Assembly (NCBI GenBank): GCA_004369085.1
Contig: ML210412.1
Location: forward strand, 1 to 14,454
DNA length: 14,454 bases
Source of the DNA: Coprinopsis marcescibilis
Taxonomy: Eukaryota > Basidiomycota > Agaricomycetes > Agaricales > Psathyrellaceae
Direction: 5' to 3'
The notes beneath the pieces are model-generated. The model was not told the origin of the DNA. It saw only the letters and a program-made list of their open reading frames with translations, and made no database searches. The position numbers were made by a program, and so were the translations under genes. Shown one piece after another: positions 8,622 through 14,454 of the stretch (positions are counted from its first letter, which is position 1; each line of letters begins with the position of its first letter).

Positions 8622-9556
8622 TCACGTCAAGGAAGGTGTAGTGTTTTGTGTAAAGACCGTAAGTGGGCGCAGAGAACAGGCGAAGATGTCAGTTGGCGAT
8701 CTTGGAATGCGTAAGACCTGGGACCTCGTCATTGCAAAGAACCTGAATAGACGTACGGGATTTGGACTGAGGGCAAGAATGCAATTCAGTATGGTGCGAC
8801 GAAAGCTTGGAAGGTCGTTTTCAGTAAGACCGGTAAGATGCTGCGAGTGAAGGACTGCCAAAATCTCCACCAAAACCCAGATACCGCATGAGTAGCCATC
8901 GTGTTGCAGAGATGTGGTTAAAACGGGACGTGCAGTCCAGCCGCTTGTGAGTGGGATGTCCCACCTGTGACCATTCAAGGCCGACAGCCTTGCAAGACGC
9001 ACCACGAGTAACATTGTGTTCTATATCCCATCAAACATGAAGAGGAATCCAGAAACGGGGAGCGACATACCTCGGCACCATGACGGAAACTGCTTCGGCT
9101 AGCCAAGCTATCGAAGATGAAGATCTGCCGAAGGCGAACGTGAACGAAAGCGAGCGACCAGTGCTTCGCTGGAACTACGTGGTGAATGGGGATGATCCAG
9201 ACATCGCGATCCCAAAACTGAGAGTGCTTTACCAGCCGCCAGAGCTCATCGTCCGGGCTCTGGAATTTGACAGAGCGATAGAGAAAGCTGGAGAGAATGC
9301 AACAAGCATGGCTAGCGGGACTGTCGTGCAGAGAAATGTGTTGGAGGAAGACCGAACCAGAGTTGATGCAGTCGTCATCGAGCCAAGCAGTGGGGTCGTT
9401 AAAAATTTGCAGTTGGTGACGGTTGAAGTGGTATCGTCTTTGCAAGCCACGAAACTGGAGGTCAAACGTTCTTCGTGTGGAACAGTCACGGTGAACGTTG
9501 GTCCTAGGGTTCGGTGTAGACAGGTCCAGAGGACGACCGTCCACGAAACACGGATC
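8622..9556 (-). other. Ulp1/C48 cysteine-protease domain of the fusion (exons 9-10)
   Basis: Residues 1132-1425. The domain opens with YHFNRHQLQIFNDPTAWLDD followed by CIN, the substrate-groove motif of Ulp1 proteins (WLND..IN). DVWIIPIH precedes the catalytic His in KHW (1263). Asp 1280 is in FIFDSL. After the intron 9021-9070 comes GWTARPV, then Gln 1332 and the nucleophile Cys 1338 in QHDGYSCGIWVL. The final 40 residues or so past ALSPNP are unlike the rest and may include an unspliced 39-bp segment (GTACGT..CCCAG). Expected activity is removal or processing of SUMO-like modifiers in the nucleus. Confidence 0.88.
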
Positions 9557-12500
9557 CTGAAAGAAAATCAGAGAGGCGATATGTGGAATTCGATGACAGA
9601 CTTACCGGTGCTTTCCAAACCAGATTCAGTGAGCCAGGTGGAACTGTCATTTCGGAACCGTCTGGGTCATCCTCGGTGTCCAAAGGAGGAATGTACTTGA
9701 ATTTGATTTGACTATCTTCTCCTACGACGGTATCATCGTCCATTGGATCGCCATCGTCCTGTTCTTCGGGGTCGTTTTCATTGTCACTATCACTATCGCT
9801 GTCGCTGTCGTTGTCACCTTCGCGTTCTGCTTCTCTGTCCTCCAGGACCTGAGGGACACCTCCGTCGAGCTCCGATACGGTGGGGTCATCGTGCTCTACA
9901 AACGCTTTCACATAGACTGATGCCTTGGATCGACCACTTTCCGGTAGCGAAGCCATTGCAGTCTCTCCCACCATTTTCGCTTTGCGTATTGCGTTGAGGT
10001 ACTGCACTGTGCTAACGTAGGAACTCGCCCATCGGTTGTTCAGTGAGAAGAGGTGACTGCGTTCGTTGAACAAAAGAACGCGCAGCGAATCATCTAGATA
10101 ACGATATCAGTTCGTTGAAGCATGGGTCACAATATCCAAAACCTACTCTCCGGATTTGCAAGAGCGACTTCAAAGGATGTCAATTCTTGTTGATACCAAC
10201 GATGCATGTTATCGGCTTCATGCGCAAGCCGCTGCCGTTCCTCCTTGCACCGATCCAGTATAAGCATCGCGCGGATGCCATCCCTCACTGATTGGTCAAT
10301 GAGCCATAGGGGGGGAGGTTCGTCGCCACTGCGAGATATCCAGACATCTTGAAGGAGGACCTGGCTCTCTCTGAGCTCGCGGACAGTTGTGGGCAGAGGT
10401 TCTGGGACGGGGATATCCCACTCCGGTTGGTGTAGGTGGGCAAGTTCTTGACACAGCTTGTTGAATCGACGAAGTGCGGATATGAGTGCTGGAGACCGCT
10501 TTTGAATGGATTGCCGGGTTTTCTGGTGGATTTTCGTTCCTAAAACAACGGTTAGTGATGGTATAGCTTAGAAACTGAGGAATCCTTACCCAAAGGCTTA
10601 TCCCTTCCTTTTACCGCTTGGTCGAGTCGATCCCACTCAAAAAAACTTCCGATGGCTCGCTTCCGAATGTTGATCTTGAGGTCGTGCGCCAGGAGCAGTT
10701 TGAGAAGGAACTGATATGACACATCTTTCAGCTCCGGGAACTCTCCCTGGATATTGAGGGCTGAATAGAGCTCGTCAATGTTCTCAAGAAGCTCGCCATG
10801 TTGGGCCTGCATTTTCTCAATCAACTTTTTGTTGGTACCGGTCTTGCCCGTTTCGGCGATTGCGTCAATTGTATCCTTCAAGGTTTTTTGGGATGCTTCC
10901 ACCTCTGTCTGCAGCTTGAAAAGTGAATCCAGTTGTTTCTTAAGGCGGGCTGGAGCGTCTGTCGAATAACGGTGAGATAACGGTTCACCGATTTTGAACC
11001 GTACTCACAAGCTCGAAGTGACAGCTGCGAAGCCTTCTGGTGGTCCCATTGCTCCCTCAACTCATCGATAGTCAATTCGCATTCCTCTAGTGTCTTTCGG
11101 GCATCATTTTCTCGATCAGGGATGTTCTTGGTCAGTCGCCGTTTGATAAATGCGCCTAAATTATCCCGTCCTTCCGAGGCAATGACTGCTGCCTTCCGGT
11201 CGATGATAAAATACCGCTTATTATTCTGCGTATGACAGTCAGTATATGAGCGGTCTTCAAAATGGGAGGACGCACCGCCGAGACCCGGGTGATACCTATG
11301 AGCCCTGTCATTCTCGACCACAATCTCTCTTGGCCTTCACCATCAAAGAGGGCGAGACCTTGGATCATCCGTGGGTTATAAACTAGTTGGCAGGCCCAGT
11401 GGTGTGCGTAAGCGTGCATGGCACTGGTCGCAAATGCCACACGGGGGTTGACATCTTCCGTGAATATATCGTACTGTTGGGAATTCGGAGATGTCAGCGA
11501 AGGATCAAGAGACCCGAACCGAAACAATTCTACTCGCAAGTTTTCGACTGCGGTCCAACACACAAGCGACATCGTAAAGAACCCAAACGTTGGCGTTTTT
11601 GGGTAGATGACTGAAGAGAGTCTGGATGAGAGCCACGGCATACTTCTGCTGCTCACCGGGTGTGTCGATGTTGGCGAAGAACAGAGGTATGTCGTGGCGA
11701 CAGACCATGCCCATCAGTCCTCCGGCGTCGAAATTGCTGAGCGGCGTTTTAGTTGTGGAACCACTCCCGGATTCATGAGACTTCTCGCATGTGTCGACGG
11801 CTGGGTCTGGAACCACAGGCACATAGTTTTTGGCCTGCCGTTTCCTGGCCTTGACAATCTTCCGACCGACCTCGTCGACGTAGGTTTTTGGGATAAAGAA
11901 ATCCGGTTTGTAGAACGGTGGACAGTTCCGTTTGGAGCGATAATGTCGATGGTTGAAGTTTCCGTCTAGGCAGACCATAATATCCGCCCCTCTGAAGATT
12001 AATCATTAAGATAGGGTTTGATTTATAACAAACAATGCAACATACTTGTCGAAGGGTTTGCCAAATAACAAAGCTCCAAAACACGCTGGGCATCGTTGTT
12101 GGAGAAAGCGCGAGACGGTAGTGCGTTCTTCGTCGGTCCAGTCATCTGGTTTGCCCGAAACCTCCAGCAGGGGTTGTTGTGTATTTGAAGTCTCGTTCGA
12201 CTTGAGCATATCCAGGACGTAGGTGCGTGTAGCATGCACCAACCCATCCGGTTCGTCCGTGCTTGCTTCCACTTTCATATCAACCGGTGCTGGAGGACCG
12301 TTAGCGGCTCGTTGGTCTTTTGATTTTTGCGAACTGAGAGAGGGGATCAGGTAGGCTGCCCTGTCCAAGGCTTCCTTCTTCTTCTGTTCTACAATCAGTC
12401 TGAGATACCAGTACCACTGGTGAGCACTTGAGAATCCCTTGCGGAACGGGTCAAGGGCCCTTTGGTTCTGTTCGTATCCTCAGTAAACCAGACAAGGATT

Positions 12501-13374
12501 TGAGGGAGTCTGAAACGCTTACCTCTTTGTTCTTACTAATGAAACCCCGTCTGGTGTAGTACCTTTTCAAAGCATGCGCGATGGCGTGGACTGCGTCGCT
12601 GGACTTTTCAAAAATGGCAGAATAAAACTCGATGACGGCAATGGATACCGCCCGCTGAGGCTTGTCTGGGGAACAGGGGAACAGACCATGTTTTATAAGG
12701 ATGGTGTGAACATCGCTACATGCGCAGGATACTACGGAGAAATCCTTGAAGTCTGCGCCTTTTGTTAGTGCTGGGTGCCTTACGATGGAACACGGACACC
12801 TACAATCAAAGAACAGACACTCGATTACCGTCTCCACATAATCGCATTTACCCTTCTCTACAACGCAGTTCATCATCTTCTCCGGGGGTTCTTGAAGTGG
12901 CTCCTGGTAGCTGCTGGTAAGATATTCAAGCAGAGCTTCCCATTTGTCGGCAAGCAGGGTCTTCCACTGGTCGTACTTCCGGCGAGCTTCGAGATTTGGC
13001 CCACCCCCCGATTTCTTGAAGGGGTTTGCTTTGGGAATAGGGACATCTGGATCCGAATCTTCGTGGGAGGCGTCCCCTGCGTCCTGCATCTCCACGTCCT
13101 GGCCTGACGGCAGGGAGTCTGGGGCCCGAGTTTCGATTACGGGCATTGTTCCGGTTTTGAGGGCAAGGAGCTTTCGTTGGAGGTATGCTTGCCGATCCTC
13201 GACACCAAACGCTTCAACCATGGTTTTGGTTTTCTTGGGATCGCGTCGTTTCATGGGGCTGAGGGGAGTGCCGGGTTCGAATGGTCTGACAGTTCTAGGT
13301 GGGGGAGTGAGGGGGGCGACAGGAAGATTGCGGTCCTGGTTTGATTCGGCTTTGCGTTTCTTGGAGCTGGACAT
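8622..13374 (-). CDS. CxC1-KDZ transposase fused to a Ulp1-like SUMO protease
   Basis: Ten exons join without a stop into 1425 residues: 13374-12523, 12467-12046, 11991-11538, 11473-11276, 11225-11009, 10958-10590, 10539-10147, 10093-9606, 9556-9071 and 9020-8622. Domains in order: basic tails with KKRK and MKRRDPKKTK (likely NLS); a CxC1 cysteine cluster (about 165-280; C170, C177, C186, C191, C193, C195, C217, C219); CPACFG before the KDZ core, with LDGNFNHR (D434), CRHDIP, VLYDVAC (D565), HAYAHHWACQ, VYNPR and DGEGQERLWS (E625); long helical segments including DLKINIRKRAIGSFFEWD; an acidic linker (about 1043-1095); and a Ulp1/C48 domain with H1263, D1280, Q1332 and C1338. KDZ proteins are cut-and-paste-type transposases (Kyakuja-Dileera-Zisupton). 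The ATG has A at -3. Splice joins agree with family spacing. Whether it still transposes is unknown. Confidence 0.9.
11276..11991 (-). other. KDZ transposase catalytic core (exons 3-4)
   Basis: Residues 426-642 carry the conserved acidic residues expected of the RNase H-fold core: Asp in DGNF, Asp in LYD, and Glu in DGEGQERLWS. Conserved His/Cys residues (CRHD; HAYAHHWACQ) lie between them. The two exons are separated by the 64-bp segment 11474-11537, whose donor reads GC instead of GT. Assignment of the catalytic Asp/Asp/Glu is from family knowledge. Confidence 0.8.
12523..13374 (-). other. CxC1 cysteine-cluster part of the KDZ gene (exon 1)
   Basis: Exon 1 holds residues 1-284. A Pro/Arg/Lys-rich, probably disordered start is followed by an acidic segment near 90-112 and then the Cys cluster: two cysteines (170, 177), CLFFDCRCPC (186-195), RHP and CAC (217-219). 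It closes with LFPCSPDKPQRAV and RRGF, the usual tail of this module. The cluster probably binds zinc and may help DNA recognition; this is inferred from its constant place ahead of KDZ cores. Confidence 0.8.
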
Positions 13375-13499
13375 GATAGGAGTGTGAGAGTATTAAAGTG
13401 GAAGAGAATTGGATTGAGGAAAACAAATACTACGCGGGCGCGTGAATGCTTTCGAAATGGGAAATGGGATTTGGGATTGGAATGACCAGACGCAATCAT

Positions 13500-13570
13500 T
13501 TCGAGACGCACGTGACAAACTACGGTGCACGGACCAGAAACGCACGGACCAGTAGTAAAGCACGTGAATT
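13500..13570 (-). promoter_or_regulatory. Putative KDZ upstream region with paired E-boxes
   Basis: The interval lies about 130-190 bp before the KDZ start codon. CACGTG occurs at 13509-13514 and 13561-13566, both within GCACGTGA. GCACGGACCAG occurs twice, at 13527-13537 and 13542-13552. CACGTG is the binding site of bHLH factors in fungi. Regulation by such a factor is inference. Confidence 0.4.
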
Positions 13571-14454
13571 TGACGACATGACCAAAGTGCATTACATAAT
13601 TGGTTCAATACGTGCGTGAGAATGTTTTCTAGGCGAAACCAACACAATACCGCTAACCGCGAACCGCTGATCACGAACACCAGACCGCAGACCGCAGGAA
13701 GGATCGCAAGCGACGAGCGCGAGACCGGTTTAAGACAGCGATTGACCGGATCTAAGCTTTTGGCAGACGCTGACGTGCTTCTTTAATATAGGTCAAACCG
13801 ATGGGGCCTGCACGGCCCTTTCGTCCCTGTACAAGAAAGGGCCGAGGAGGCCCGAATTGGGGTGCAGACTGATTGGACTGAGGTGGAGCCATCCGAGTAG
13901 ATTCGGATTGGGCGCCAGTATTAGTTATCAGCAACCTGTCTCATGGATCTGTTGACATCAGCGGCATTGCATGGGCTATGCGGTCTTCTGAGTGATAGGC
14001 CCTCAGTAATATTACCGGAACTGGAATGCTCGGTGTCCGACGCCAACGTCCGTTAAGGCTCACTGAGCTTCAGTCCGTAGGCTGAAATCGATTAGACTTT
14101 AGAGCCAGGGACCAAAAACCAAGTCCGAAGCTTCCAAACCAGCAACGAGGCGCTGACCGGCTATGGTACTCATACTCTCAATTGTCAAAGTTGAAACTTG
14201 ATCCCGTTTGTATTTTACCTCTCTCCACAAGCCCACGCGGATCCCTCTGACAAGCCGACGGAACTCTACCCAACACCGAAAACACGACAACGCCGACTAA
14301 CATCAAGAACGAAAACACCAAGGTTCGAACATAGAACAGTTTTAAATCTATACAAGGGGCGGTGAACAACAATAAACACGATCGTCGGTCACTTTATTCG
14401 AGCCTCAGCATCCAAGCGTTCCTCGTACTACAACGTTATGCCTATCCTTCACTT
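13571..14454. other. Right-end flank without a convincing gene
   Basis: No frame with clear family resemblance was found. A 60-residue minus-strand frame (13752-13934), rich in Pro, Gly and Arg, has coding-like composition in its second half (GPPRPFLVQGRKGRAG) but no recognisable domain or splice support. It could be a transposon fragment. No tRNA was found. Confidence 0.4.

Noticed and set aside
9080..9700. A 206-codon plus-strand open frame opposite the Ulp1 exons
   Set aside because: It runs antisense across two exons and an intron of a well-supported gene and has no family resemblance. It is a shadow of the coding bias on the other strand.
12944..13387. A 147-codon plus-strand open frame opposite the CxC1 exon
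   Set aside because: It is antisense to a recognised domain, with low-complexity Arg/Ser/Gly composition.
8548..13521. AGTTTGTCAC at 8548-8557 and its perfect inverse at 13512-13521, bracketing the KDZ gene like terminal repeats
   Set aside because: Only 10 bp match, similarity stops on both sides, no target duplication is seen, and one such match is expected by chance between flanks of this size.
14318..14335. GGTTCGAAC resembling a tRNA T-loop
   Set aside because: The flanking bases do not form a T-stem and no acceptor or anticodon stem is present.

Overview
The window looks like nuclear DNA of a mushroom-forming basidiomycete (Agaricomycetes). The genes are cut by many 43-66 bp introns with GT-AG ends and CTNA(Y)-like branch sites. 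Three proteins resemble families I associate with this group: a CxC1/KDZ transposase, a basic protein beginning MGRPRKY, and a protein with a stand-alone RNase H1 N-terminal (Cauli_VI-type) domain. All family calls come from reading the sequence and from memory; no search was run.

Layout. 1-2080: no convincing gene, but three kinds of repeat: a 10-bp tandem repeat (51-120), a cluster of about 150-170 bp direct repeats with one inverted copy (586-1140), and a 155-bp tandem duplication (1348-1700). 2081-2842: one or two small uncertain genes on the minus strand. 3014-3809: a four-exon plus-strand gene for a 210-residue protein ending in the RNase H1 N-terminal-like domain, with a TATA box at 2920. 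4326-4383: a near-perfect inverted repeat. About 4400-5690: a tandem array of roughly 350-bp units. 5908-6726 (minus): the MGRPRKY-type gene, divergent from a coiled-coil gene at 7010-7743 (plus).

8622-13374 (minus) is the centrepiece. Ten exons join in one open frame of 1425 codons encoding an N-terminal CxC1 cysteine cluster, a KDZ transposase core, a long helical region, an acidic Asp/Ser linker and a C-terminal Ulp1-type SUMO-protease domain. The catalytic residues expected of the Ulp1 domain, and the conserved Asp, Asp and Glu of the transposase motifs, are all present. Nine introns of 49-64 bp are inferred; one needs a GC-AG boundary inside the transposase core. I found no convincing terminal inverted repeats, so whether this is a mobile element or an immobile or domesticated gene is open.

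The genes do not form an obvious pathway. The region reads as a transposon- and repeat-rich accessory segment. The KDZ-CxC1-Ulp1 protein would be a nuclear DNA-transaction protein carrying its own deSUMOylating domain.
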